From NCBI GenBank assembly GCA_018806915.1, contig JAGKQI010000105.1, positions 744,001 through 808,000 on the forward strand: a DNA stretch of 64,000 nt, written 5' to 3'. The notes beneath the pieces were generated by a model. That model did not search any database and was not told the DNA's origin. It saw nothing but the letters and a program-made list of their open reading frames with translations. Made by a program: the position numbers and the translations under genes. Source of the stretch: Phytophthora colocasiae. Lineage: Eukaryota > Oomycota > Peronosporomycetes > Peronosporales > Peronosporaceae. Below are positions 53,129-63,515 of this stretch, in pieces; the stretch's first letter is position 1; every line of letters begins with the position of its first letter.

Positions 53129-54069
53129 ATTTCTCAGATGCCTCGATCTGCTCTGTGACGGGGTCACTGTGTATAATGGGAAAGCAAGCGAAGCCGTAGC
53201 GTACTTTGCAGAACTGGGGTACCAGTGTCCTGCCTTCATGAACCTGACTGACTACTTCATGCGGCAGCTAATCGTGCTCGACAGGGAGAAGGACGAAACT
53301 GGAATGAAGCGACTTGAGCTGTTGAACAGCGAGTGGAAACGGAAGCATGCCGACTCGGGGGAAGCTCAAAACTCTGGTGACATTGCATTAATCGAAGAAG
53401 CAGACAACCACCTCGGGTCTTGGGCGCAATTGCAGGTTTTGTCCAGTCGAAACGTACTTCGCCTCGAGCGCGACCACATCTCGTTCCGAGCGAACTTCTT
53501 CCTGCAGTTATTCATTTCCGCCATCGTTGGACTCATCTGCAGCTAGACATTGACCAAACAGGAATCCAGAACTTCGCTGGGGAATTTTTCGTTGTGGTCG
53601 TCAACCAAACCTTCACAACATCAAGCCCACTGTTCATTGCGATCCCGACTGAACTGCCCATGGTGCTGTATGGGTGTAAGTCGGGCCTCTATTGCCTTGC
53701 GGTCTGATACATGGCCAAGATTCTCAGTGAGCTGCCGTTGCAAGTGTTCATGCCCTTCGTGTTCTTCATTCCGACGTATTTCCTAATCGGGCTTGGCCAT
53801 GGGTTTATCACGTACATCAAATTGCAACTGATTGTGGTTCTGCTGAACTTCGGCGCCGTTGGGATCGGATATATGGTCTCCTGCCTCTGTCATCGGGTGG
53901 AGATCGCGCCTATCGTCGGCATGCTTCCTTTCATGCTTTTTTGGCGAACTGTTCTTGAATGCATCGTCGACTACTTCGTACTTTGTTTGGATCCGGTACA
54001 GTTCATCGATCAAGTACGGCTACGACGGAATGATGGAAGCATTTTGGAGGGAAATCAACACGATCGCAT
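53129..54069 (+). pseudogene. ABCG pseudogene, transmembrane half
   Basis: Starts CLDLLCDGVTVYNGKASEAV and continues through the linker LNSEWKRKHADSGEAQN into the ABC2 membrane domain (FFLQLFISAIVGLI, QTGIQNFAGEFFVVVVNQTF, ELPLQVFMPFVFFIPTYFLI, GFITYIKLQLIVVLL, GYMVSCLCHRVEIAPIVGML). Stops at about 53544 and 53706 and frame changes show decay. The C-terminus (KYGYDGMMEAFWREINTIA) meets the CGCAT target site of chromovirus 2; the TGA stop lies on the other side of that element at 59573-59575. Confidence 0.85.
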
Positions 54070-54451
54070 TATGGCAAGTTGAGCTCGTAAAGGTAAATTG
54101 CGAAGTGAGATTGAGAGTTAGAGTTCATCCTGACAACCATCGTTCCTACCAGCGACCTCCTTGCGGCAGTAACTCTTGGGCTACTGGTCCTCCAGTAGCT
54201 GCCGCTGCTGCGTGTCGCCTGCCTGTCCTCGCTGCTGCCGCGTGCCATTCGTCCACTGCCGCCGTCGAGTGCTGCCCTGCTGCCTCCAATGCACGCGTCT
54301 CGCCTGGTCATTCGTTGGGCTCTTGCTCCAGGAGCTCAGCGTCGATCGGCATCGGCACCGGTGCCTCGATTGGCAACAAGATCAGCGTCGGGATCGGATC
54401 CTGTCGTCACCACAGTGTCGTCTGGAGATAGCGCTCTGGCCGCGTCCAACA
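54070..54451 (-). repeat. LTR of chromovirus 2 (3' LTR)
   Basis: In element orientation it begins TGTTGGACGCGG and ends TTGCCATA. It carries a 6-bp insertion and substitutions relative to the other copy. Confidence 0.85.
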
Positions 54452-54595
54452 CAGTCCCCCAAGACGAACTGCGCTTGATGAAAACTTGAAAATTGGAATT
54501 GAAAAGAAAAGGCGCCACACCGAAATGTTCTGTCCAATCGCGACGCGACTAGATGAACTTGACCTGGTTGACGTTGAAGTTGCACCACCAGGTAG

Positions 54596-55159
54596 CTACA
54601 ACAGGTTGCTACAAAAAGCTGCAAGATCGGAAACCTCTGCCGACTCCATGTACTGAGCAACGAGAGTCGGAACATCGTTGGGCATAGCCGTAAAAGGTTC
54701 CCAAGAGTTCTCAACGTCCTCGAGACCACGCCAGGCCACCAATAGCTGCCACTCTTGAGCAGCAAGGTCATAGCGATGGTCAACAATGCCGCGCACACCC
54801 AACACAATGCCCTGCGTAGCCACGTGCGCGCGTATCTCGGTCGTGGTTCCCAACTCGGCGTCGCAGTAATGCTTCAAACGTGAGCCGTGCACATCGTACT
54901 CGTCACCCGTGATCAGATGGGACACCATGAACGAATGCGAGAGTGCCCGGACCACGCGGAAGGGATCAACCCACTCATGAGCAGCAAGGTCATAGCGATG
55001 GTCAACAATGGCGCGCACACCCAACATCAATGCGTGACCATAGCACGTAGTCGCCTTCGGCGAAGTCACAACCTTTGTCATTCCCGCGCCCGACCTCCTA
55101 GGTTCGACGCTGCTCTTTGCGGCGGACCACCTCGCGGTGTAACTCGCCCATGTGCCCAC
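54596..55159 (-). pseudogene. Chromovirus 2 chromodomain region
   Basis: HEWVDPFRVVRALSHSFMVS, then a chromodomain QLLVAWRGLEDVENSWEPF. A short internal duplication is visible: VLGVRGIVDHRYDLAA occurs twice (near 54770-54810 and 54975-55030). Confidence 0.75.
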
Positions 55160-55664
55160 ACAGCGCGTCCAACTGCGGCGCTATAGTCGACAAATCAACC
55201 GTCCTAAAGCGAGAATGGTCTCCAACAGGTACAACAACCGTGTCAAGTAGCGACGGTGGCAGGCCCGTGAAGAGTTCAACGGGGGAATACCCACCAATCG
55301 ATGCCACTGGAGAGTGATTGAGGTTCCCTTGAGCCACTGGTAGCAGGTAGACCCAGTTGCGGGCATCTAGGTTGAGTTCGAGCAACAGCACGCGTAACAC
55401 CTGTAAAATGTCACGATTGACCCTTTCGACAGTGCCATTGATCCACGGTGTATAGACCGGGACAAACTTTTGCGTTGCCCCCAAGCGCTGCACTAGCTCA
55501 GCTATCACCGATGCCTTAAAATGAGACCCATTGTCTGAGACCCACATTTCAGGCAAGCCAAATCGCTTGTGCCAATCCAGCACTGCCTCCACAGCAGTGG
55601 CGCTGGTCTGCGAGTCGGTGGCCACAAGCTTGCAGTAGTGCGTGAGCTCGTCCTTGAGCACCAA
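55098..55664 (-). pseudogene. Chromovirus 2 integrase core
   Basis: Catalytic core with the second aspartate in MWVSDNGSHFKASVI and the glutamate in TPWINGTVERVNRDIL. Followed by NLNHSPVASIGGYSPVELFT. The first aspartate region lies upstream across a frame break near 55690-55735. Confidence 0.8.
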
Positions 55665-55689
55665 GACGTATTGACATTTTCCATACGAG

Positions 55690-56934
55690 TCACCGAGCTA
55701 CAACTAGTCGTGATGCACGCACTCATTGCGCTTCGTAGCGGTAGAGGTAGGACCCCACGGGCGCATGACGATCTTGCCCCATTCACATGCTTACACAGCA
55801 AACAGTCCCGTAGGAAACGCGCAACGAGCGCCTTGAGGTTGATGATCGAAAACCGCTCGGCAAGAGAAGCGATCATGACGTCACTACCACGATGGCCCTG
55901 GGGGCCGCGATGTGCCACAATCAAAAGCCTCTGCAGCAACTCTCGGGACTGCCGAGGAATCCACAGCTTGCCCTCGACCCGAATGAGTCCATCTTCGTCA
56001 GCAGCACACGGTGCAGTCGCCTGCTCAAGCCGCTGCTGTGTACCCACGGCCTCCAGAGTTGGCCACGTAAAATTTACATCCTGCAAAGGTCGCAGTGTCG
56101 ACACCGTGTCCATGGCGCGGGTCGTCACACGCTTCACCGGCGTCCAATACTCCGTCGACTCTGATGTCATTGGCATCTGCATGTATGCGTCGGACAGGTC
56201 GATTCGCGTGAACAACCCGGCCGAGGACTCCACCAACTGGTCACTGCCGCTTGGCTCGTGATCATCATCCCTATCATCTTCGTCATCACCACTAGCTGCT
56301 CGCTTCACGGCCACAGCAGAGGCCGAAGCATGGTCTCTACGGTGGCCCCATCGAGAGACAAGATCGGCCCACACATTGCTCTCTCCCTTGATGTGCTCAA
56401 TAGTGTAGCGTACAGCCACTATTTGTAGTGCCCAGCGCTGCAGCTTACCGCGCAAGTGCGGTTTGATCGTCTTGTCCGGGGCGAAGATGTGGATTGGATT
56501 CGCATGGTCACAGAAGATGTGAACCCCCTTCTCCCGCTCGAGTAAGTAAGCCAGGTCGCTACAAGCCCGTACAACCGGATAGGCTTCCTTATCAACGATG
56601 GACCAATTCGTCTGTGAGCCCGTGAAGAGGCCTCCTCGACAGACAAGCAGTTCATGAGCCTGTTCTGCAACTGGAAGGTCATCCACCCACTCATGCACTT
56701 GGCTCAACACGACGGACCAACCCGTGTGAGACGCGTCACTGAACATGCACACCGTTGCCTCAGCGTCACAAAGTACTGTTTCGCTGAAGTGGTCAGTAGC
56801 TCCACAACGGCCGTGTCCTCCTTCGGCCAGTTGAGCTCCACGCCGGCGAACTGGGACTTACGCCTGCTACGGCGCGCCATCACAAGTTCAATCTTCGCCT
56901 GAAGCGGGGAGACCACACGCGCATAATCCACCAT
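55690..56934 (-). pseudogene. Chromovirus 2 RNase H and integrase N-terminus
   Basis: RNase H motifs: MFSDASHTGWSVVLSQVHEW, SIVDKEAYPVVRACSDLAYL, FCDHANPIHIFAPDKTIKPH, EHIKGESNVWADLVSRWG. The integrase zinc-finger region follows: LLIVAHRGPQGHRGSDVMIA and FLRDCLLCKHVN. A stop lies near 56940, between RT and RNase H. Confidence 0.8.
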
Positions 56935-56946
56935 GGAATCCCGCAG

Positions 56947-57697
56947 CTAATTCGTTGCACACAGGAACTGGTGTAACGCGGCCGCAGTAGGCGGCAACTG
57001 CATGTGGGCCAACGCCTGCAGTCGCTCATGGGAATGCTGGATACCAGTGCCGTCAATCTCCTTGCCGCACCACACCACCTTCTTCTCGAAAAGAATACAC
57101 TTCTTTGCGTTCAACTTGAGGCGCCGGGCGCGCAACACGATAAAGAACTCACGCAGCTTGCCAATGTACTCCTCGGCGCTTCCCGCGAACAGAAGTAGGT
57201 CGTCAATCCATACTAGTAGGTTGCGGTATAGCATGTCACGGAAACACTTGCATTTGAAGCTGGAAGTGCATGGCCGAATCGCTGGCACCCTGAGGCACTC
57301 TTGCCGGCGTGAACATGTCATCCTTAGTCACGAAACTAAACAGCTTCTGGCTTTCCGGGTCTAAGGGCAACTGACAAAAGCCCTTAGAGAGGTCGAACAA
57401 TGCAAAGCCGTAGGCCCCCTTGACACTCTGCGTCGCTATCGACAGATTCGGCGCTCCTGCCAGTGGCACTGTGCATCGGTTGATAGGACGATAGTCGGTC
57501 GTGCAGCGATACTCATTGCTCTGTGGCTTCTTGACCGGAAGTACAGGGCACGTCCAGTGACTCGAGTTGTTGCGACGTACCAGCCCGTTTTGCTCCAGCT
57601 CACGCACAAAGTCGCGAAGGAACTTGCGCTGCAACTCGGGATACTTGCGAGTACCGCTGCGATAGGGCTGTGCGTCAGCGTGAAGCTGCACCTTCAA
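56947..57697 (-). pseudogene. Chromovirus 2 reverse transcriptase
   Basis: Two overlapping frames shifted near 57240-57320. N-terminal: HWTCPVLPVKKPQSNEYRCT, YRPINRCTVPLAG, LFDLSKGFCQLPLDPES, VPQGASDSAMHFQLQMQ. C-terminal: LLVWIDDLLLFAGSAEEY (catalytic D-D), WCGKEIDGTGIQHSHERLQA, LHQFLCATN. Confidence 0.85.
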
Positions 57698-57830
57698 TGG
57701 TTCGACATCAGCGGGGGATCAGCGCCAATGTTGATGCGCCACACATCGGCAAACTCGAACACAAGCGTCCGTAGCCTGTCCAACAGCGCAGGGTCGAACC
57801 CCGCAACTCTCGCGTCGTCGAGCATTCTGA

Positions 57831-58295
57831 TCAGGTGCCTCTCGATCTCCTATGTATCCACCGTAACGCCAACTGTGGAGTTTCACTTGAAACATCGTCT
57901 GCATCACCAACCTGGTCTCCACCTGCCAATTGCTCCAACAATCGGTCGATGTCAATGCCGATGTCCTGCAAAATCTTGCGGCCAAGCAAGAATTCCTCCT
58001 CATTGTCGTCCATGACAAAACAGGATACGCTCATGAGGTGCAGCGGTCCAGCTGCGGTCTCGATCTGCAAGTCTAGCGTCGCCGAGGCTCGATACAGTAT
58101 CCTAGCACCATCAGCAACCTGTACCCGAATTGGCGGAGTCACGGGCTGCAGCACGACGCCACTAACGTCGCGGAGCTCTTCCACCAGCGCTCGAGAGATG
58201 ATGCTACTATCAGTACCTGTATCGGGACAGAACGGGACGTCGAGGACACCATTGATGCACACTCGCCACCCCTCCCCTGCTCTCACGCTCCGCAC
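57831..58295 (-). pseudogene. Chromovirus 2 aspartic protease
   Basis: Protease active site FCPDTGTDSSIIS and flap region ILYRASATLDLQIETAAGPL, FLLGRKILQDIGIDIDRLLE. Upstream, the gag zinc knuckle (CLICKGTH then missing the last cysteine) is visible at about 58300-58350. Confidence 0.8.
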
Positions 58296-58329
58296 AGCCT
58301 TGGCGCGCTCTTTGGCCCAGTGGGTGCCT

Positions 58330-59162
58330 TTACAGATAAGGCAGCCCGACCGTGGGGAGGTGCCGAAACCGCCTTCGGCACTTTCGAACGGTCATTGCGA
58401 GCGCCAGTATCCGTCGGCTGCTGTTGCCGCGTCCCGCCCGTCTTGTTTTGCCCATCTCGCCCCACTTCAACTCAGACTGCATCGAGTGATAATGCTGCTG
58501 ACTCTTCGCCCTGCGAACGATCAGCTCGTACAAAGCTACATCATCATGCTTCGCCTGCTGGTGCGTGACGGTAACAAGTCGCTCAATGTCTACACGCAAT
58601 ACGGCTGGGAACAAGTTGGTCGTCAGCAGCTTGCAGCGGGTCTTCATGTGCTGACGCCCAGCCGCGTCAGTCACAGCTCCTCGACCCACCCAGGTACTCA
58701 GTCCATGCTCGTCGACAATGCGGTCGAAGTCCATGAAATACTTTGCAATGCGGGCTCCAATGTCCTGCACCTTCATGTCCATCTTCAGATTGTCGTTGAA
58801 GAGTTTGGCCACATCTAGGACGTGGTCATTCATTAGGCTGCCAGCCCGGTGCTTGATCTTCTCCTGCAAGCGCGTTTCCGTCACCTCCTCCACCGTGGAG
58901 CGGAACTTGTAGGCGCACGGTGCTCCAGGATGCTTGGTTCGATGGAGCTCTTAATACTGACGACCACGTTTTCGTGTGCTTCGCCTGTCGCCAGACATCG
59001 CTCCCAGATCCGTTCTTCATACTGCCGACGATCGCGCATGTACTTCACCAGGGTAGGTTGCACCACATCAGACAGTCTCGGAGGCTTGATATACTCGAAT
59101 ACTGGTTGCGCGTTCGTCATCTCGACGTAGCCGTCTTGTTCAACTGCGTTGTTCTGCGGCAT
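58330..59162 (-). pseudogene. Chromovirus 2 gag
   Basis: Two frames, 59162-58881 (MPQNNAVEQDGYVEMTNAQP, then VQPTLVKYMRDRRQYEER) and 58893-58330 (VTETRLQEKIKHRAGSLMND). Relative to the duplicate at 61122-61613 an 18-bp in-frame segment is missing near 58456. The 3' part overlaps the duplication boundary at 58431. Confidence 0.8.
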
Positions 59163-59191
59163 CGTCGAAGCTTGTAGCCAAAATATCGCTT

Positions 59192-59568
59192 TATGGCAAG
59201 TTGAGCTCGTAAAGGTAAGTTGCGAAGTGAGATTGAGAGTTAGAGTTCATCCTGACAACCATCGTTCCTACCAGCGACCTCCTTGCGGCAGTAACTCTTG
59301 GGCTACTGGTCCTCCAGTTGCTACCGCTGCTGCGTATCGCCTGCCTGTCCTCGCTGCTGCCGCGTGCCATTCGTCCACTGCCGCCGTCGAGTGCTGCCCT
59401 GCTGCCTCCAATGCACGCGTCTCACCTGGTCATTCGTTGGGCTCTTGCTCCAGGAGCTCAGCGTCGAGATCGGCATCGGCACCAGTGCCTCGATTGGCAA
59501 CAAGATCAGCGTCGGGATCGGATCCTGGCGTCACCGCAGTGTCGTCTGGAGATTGGCCGCGTCCAACA
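59192..59568 (-). repeat. LTR of chromovirus 2 (5' LTR)
   Basis: 377 bp. Identical in sequence to the duplicate at 61911-62287 as far as I compared them. Confidence 0.85.
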
Positions 59569-59794
59569 CGCATGAGCGAACGACCAGAGCCGCATTGTGC
59601 GCATAGGTCAGTAGGTGCTTGAGTACTACAGTATGGACAATCTATCGGCCGGGTTCGACTCTCTTCGTTCCTGGAATCGCCTTTCGTTGGTGGGGCTCGT
59701 AGTTTTATGGATTAATGATCGTAAGAAGAACTAAATTTTAGAGATTTACTATAAGGGCTGTTTGAATGTTGATTTGTGTGTGTCCGTTTGTGCT

Positions 59795-60354
59795 GGTCTT
59801 ATGGTGTACCGACTTCCCCATGTCAAGAAGGACGATTTATAAGAAGGTCAAGCCATTTCTGCCAATCAGAGGGATAGCTTTCCGTCCCCATGTCAAGAAT
59901 GACAAGCCCGAAAGTTGAAGCGTACAGGTCCTGTTGCGGCGTTTTTTTGTTCCATTCCTTACTCAAGATTCCGATGCGGGAGGACGGAATCGCGCACCAG
60001 GAGCCACCAAGGAGAAAGACTGTGGGTCGGCCACGGCTAAGGGAGGAAGGCAGTGACACAAAAAGTAACGGAAGAAAGCATCGTTCAATCTCTGACCTGC
60101 ACGATATGCACCTTATCTACAACAACGTTGGGGAGATTGGGTCGGACGACGAAAGCTCCGAAGACAACTAATAATCTTCAGTTCCTGACAACTAAATTTG
60201 TACCACTCTATTTTCATGCACATCTCCAAAGTTCAACGATTTTCGGTTCGTTCAAATCTCTAAAGATCACTGTCCTTCTTGACATGGGAAGTCGGTAATG
60301 GTTAGCACTCTGGACTCTGAATCCAGCGATCCGGGTTCAAATCCCGCTCCACCA
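59795..60354 (+). pseudogene. tRNA-Gln(CUG)-like gene interrupted by a MITE
   Basis: The 5' part is 59795-59808 (GGTCTTATGGTGTA). After the MITE and its TA duplicate, the rest follows at 60298-60354: ATGGTTAGCAC, anticodon stem-loop CTGGA-CTCTGAA-TCCAG (anticodon CTG), and T arm GGGTTCAAATCCC with a perfect B box. Joining the flanks restores a normal D arm (GTGT pairing with GCAC). The 3' acceptor strand does not pair with the 5' strand, so the tRNA 3' end is also lost, probably replaced by the adjacent Gypsy sequence. Not expected to give a functional tRNA. Confidence 0.7.
59809..60295. mobile_element. TA-flanked MITE inside the tRNA-like gene (copy A)
   Basis: 487 bp with terminal inverted repeats of about 24 bp: left starts CCGACTTCCCCATGTCAAG, right is the inverted CCGACTTCCCATGTCAAG, with one base indel. 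Flanked by TA (59807-59808 and 60296-60297), as for Tc1/mariner-type insertion. A subterminal copy of the repeat core (CCCCATGTCAAGAATGAC) occurs at about 59894. A 93-aa frame (59890-60171, with RRKTVGRPRLREE, AT-hook-like) lies inside, but coding status is doubtful. Confidence 0.8.
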
Positions 60355-60370
60355 GGCCAGGCATCTTGGG

Positions 60371-60796
60371 TAAACGGACTGGGATCTCTACCTGTCGAAG
60401 GTGTTGTTTGCCTACAGGACCGACTACCATGAGTCGTTAGGTGACACTCCTTTCTTTTCGCTATATGGACGTGACCCTGTATTGCCAATGGATGTGGCAT
60501 TTATGAATTTGGGTAAGAAGTGGAAGAGTAATGAGGTAGCACAGTATCGTCGCGAGCTGTTTCGTTCGCTCCGTGACTCTCATGAGTTGGTTGAGCGTCA
60601 GTTGCTGAAGGCACAGGACCGTCATGCGAAACGATTAGAAAAACAAGTTGAAGTGAAGTACGAGGTTGATGACCCCGTTTGGGTCTACCAAGTGTTCCGT
60701 CCGAGGCGAGGTGAAGCTCGGACGAAGAAATTGGCGTTTGCATGGCACAGTCCGTGTAACGGGGATGTTACACGAATGTTTCTCGTTGGTGTGTGA
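60371..60796 (+). pseudogene. Third Gypsy family, integrase C-terminus (copy A)
   Basis: About 130 aa starting LFAYRTDYHESLGDTPFFSL and YGRDPVLPMD, then a coiled stretch LRDSHELVERQLLKAQDRHA, and a DDPVWVYQVFRPRRGEARTK core. Typical of the GPY/F region of Gypsy integrases. The upstream integrase is absent. Confidence 0.8.
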
Positions 60797-61131
60797 CAGG
60801 CGTGGATACATTCATGTGGGTACATAATGGTGTGTGACACTCATGGATACATTTATGTGGGTACATGATGGTGTGGCACACACGAGTAGATACGTAGATG
60901 GCCTCAGAGCCTCACATTGCATTTTGATTAGGATTTAGTATGTTAGATAATAAATCCGTTACATTTAGGATTAGGGCAATAAAGTCAATAAAAATCAGTT
61001 TGCATTTTACATAGTGAGTGTTAGTCCTTTATTATAGGGACACTGACTCTGTGAGTCCCGTATTTAGTGGACTACTTGGTTCTTGTATAGAACCGAAGGC
61101 TAGTGCCTTGCAAGCAGGACTCTACGAGTCA
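60766..61131 (+). repeat. Third Gypsy family LTR, truncated by duplication junction
   Basis: Begins TGTTACACGAATG right after a purine tract (AACGGGGA) and matches the first 366 bp of the LTR at 63485. Cut at the tandem-duplication junction after CTACGAGTCA. Confidence 0.75.
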
Positions 61132-61910
61132 GTCCCGCCCGTCTTGTTTTGCCCAGCTGGCTTGCTCTTTGGGATCTCGCCCCACTTCAACTCAGACTGC
61201 ATCGAGTGATAATGCTGCTGACTCTTCGCCCTGCGAACGATCAGCTCGTACAAAGCTACATCATCATGCTTCGCCTGCTGGTGCGTGACGGTAACAAGTC
61301 GCTCAATGTCTACACGCAATACGGCTGGGAACAAGTTGGTCGTCAGCAGCTTGCAGCGGGTCTTCATGTGCTGACGCCCAGCCGCGTCAGTCACAGCTCC
61401 TCGACCCACCCAGGTACTCAGTCCATGCTCGTCGACAATGCGGTCGAAGTCCATGAAATACTTTGCAATGCGGGCTCCAATGTCCTGCACCTTCATGTCC
61501 ATCTTCAGATTGTCGTTGAAGAGTTTGGCCACATCTAGGACGTGGTCATTCATTAGGCTGCCAGCCCGGTGCTTGATCTTCTCCTGCAAGCGCGTTTCCG
61601 TCACCTCCTCCACCGTGGAGCGGAACTTGTAGGCGCACGGTGCTCCAGGATGCTTGGTTCGATGGAGCTCTTAATACTGACGACCACGTTTTCGTGTGCT
61701 TCGCCTGTCGCCAGACATCGCTCCCAGATCCGTTCTTCATACTGCCGACGATCGCGCATGTACTTCACCAGGGTAGGTTGCACCACATCAGACAGTCTCG
61801 GAGGCTTGATATACTCGAATACTGGTTGCGCGTTCGTCATCTCGACGTAGCCGTCTTGTTCAACTGCGTTGTTCTGCGGCATCGTCGAAGCTTGTAGCCA
61901 AAATATCCTT

Positions 61911-62287
61911 TATGGCAAGTTGAGCTCGTAAAGGTAAGTTGCGAAGTGAGATTGAGAGTTAGAGTTCATCCTGACAACCATCGTTCCTACCAGCGACCTC
62001 CTTGCGGCAGTAACTCTTGGGCTACTGGTCCTCCAGTTGCTACCGCTGCTGCGTATCGCCTGCCTGTCCTCGCTGCTGCCGCGTGCCATTCGTCCACTGC
62101 CGCCGTCGAGTGCTGCCCTGCTGCCTCCAATGCACGCGTCTCACCTGGTCATTCGTTGGGCTCTTGCTCCAGGAGCTCAGCGTCGAGATCGGCATCGGCA
62201 CCAGTGCCTCGATTGGCAACAAGATCAGCGTCGGGATCGGATCCTGGCGTCACCGCAGTGTCGTCTGGAGATTGGCCGCGTCCAACA
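61911..62287 (-). repeat. LTR of chromovirus 2, duplicated copy
   Basis: Copy of 59192-59568, followed by the same CGCAT-containing flank. It shows that the duplication copied the insertion site as well. Confidence 0.9.
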
Positions 62288-62513
62288 CGCATGAGCGAAC
62301 GACCAGAGCCGCATTGTGCGCATAGGTCAGTAGGTGCTTGAGTACTACAGTATGGACAATCTATCGGCCGGGTTCGACTCTCTTCGTTCCTGGAATCGCC
62401 TTTCGTTGGTGGGGCTCGTAGTTTTATGGATTAATGATCGTAAGAAGAACTAAATTTTAGAGATTTACTATAAGGGCTGTTTGAATGTTGATTTGTGTGT
62501 GTCCGTTTGTGCT

Positions 62514-63073
62514 GGTCTTATGGTGTACCGACTTCCCCATGTCAAGAAGGACGATTTATAAGAAGGTCAAGCCATTTCTGCCAATCAGAGGGATAGCTTT
62601 CCGTCCCCATGTCAAGAATGACAAGCCCGAAAGTTGAAGCGTACAGGTCCTGTTGCGGCGTTTTTTTGTTCCATTCCTTACTCAAGATTCCGATGCGGGA
62701 GGACGGAATCGCGCACCAGGAGCCACCAAGGAGAAAGACTGTGGGTCGGCCACGGCTAAGGGAGGAAGGCAGTGACACAAAAAGTAACGGAAGAAAGCAT
62801 CGTTCAATCTCTGACCTGCACGATATGCACCTTATCTACAACAACGTTGGGGAGATTGGGTCGGACGACGAAAGCTCCGAAGACAACTAATAATCTTCAG
62901 TTCCTGACAACTAAATTTGTACCACTCTATTTTCATGCACATCTCCAAAGTTCAACGATTTTCGGTTCGTTCAAATCTCTAAAGATCACTGTCCTTCTTG
63001 ACATGGGAAGTCGGTAATGGTTAGCACTCTGGACTCTGAATCCAGCGATCCGGGTTCAAATCCCGCTCCACCA
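62514..63073 (+). pseudogene. tRNA-Gln(CUG)-like gene interrupted by a MITE (copy B)
   Basis: Duplicate of 59795-60354 with identical halves and insertion point. Confidence 0.7.
62528..63014. mobile_element. TA-flanked MITE (copy B)
   Basis: Identical duplicate of 59809-60295; arose by segmental duplication, not transposition, because its flanks are duplicated too. Confidence 0.8.
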
Positions 63074-63089
63074 GGCCAGGCATCTTGGG

Positions 63090-63515
63090 TAAACGGACTG
63101 GGATCTCTACCTGTCGAAGGTGTTGTTTGCCTACAGGACCGACTACCATGAGTCGTTAGGTGACACTCCTTTCTTTTCGCTATATGGACGTGACCCTGTA
63201 TTGCCAATGGATGTGGCATTTATGAATTTGGGTAAGAAGTGGAAGAGTAATGAGGTAGCACAGTATCGTCGCGAGCTGTTTCGTTCGCTCCGTGACTCTC
63301 ATGAGTTGGTTGAGCGTCAGTTGCTGAAGGCACAGGACCGTCATGCGAAACGATTAGAAAAACAAGTTGAAGTGAAGTACGAGGTTGATGACCCCGTTTG
63401 GGTCTACCAAGTGTTCCGTCCGAGGCGAGGTGAAGCTCGGACGAAGAAATTGGCGTTTGCATGGCACAGTCCGTGTAACGGGGATGTTACACGAATGTTT
63501 CTCGTTGGTGTGTGA
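63090..63515 (+). pseudogene. Third Gypsy family, integrase C-terminus (copy B)
   Basis: Duplicate of 60371-60796, same reading frame and stop. Confidence 0.8.

Larger units (their letters stand above)
54070..59568 (-). mobile_element. Ty3/Gypsy chromovirus 2
   Basis: 5,499 bp, flanked by the 5-bp target duplication CGCAT (54065-54069 and 59569-59573). LTRs are 54070-54451 and 59192-59568, diverged by several percent and two small indels, so it is older than chromovirus 1. All domains read on the minus strand in normal order from right to left: gag, protease, RT, RNase H, integrase, chromodomain. Each is broken by stops or frameshifts. It sits exactly across the stop codon of the ABCG pseudogene. 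Its gag/LTR end is included in a tandem duplication. Confidence 0.9.
58431..61131. repeat. Tandem duplication, unit A (2,701 bp)
   Basis: Contains part of chromovirus 2 gag, its LTR, 223 bp of target flank, a MITE-interrupted tRNA-like sequence, an integrase C-terminus and a truncated LTR of a third Gypsy family. The following 2,719 bp repeat it almost perfectly. Confidence 0.95.

Noticed and set aside
58300..58350. Separate zinc-finger gene
   Set aside because: It is the gag zinc knuckle of chromovirus 2 with its last cysteine lost.
59823..60171. MITE-internal frames on both strands (78 and 93 aa)
   Set aside because: Both overlap each other, lie in a short inverted-repeat element, and show no transposase motif.
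60401..60796. Possible host gene with a coiled region
   Set aside because: The LPMD… and DDPVWVY blocks identify a Gypsy integrase C-terminus followed directly by a polypurine tract and LTR.
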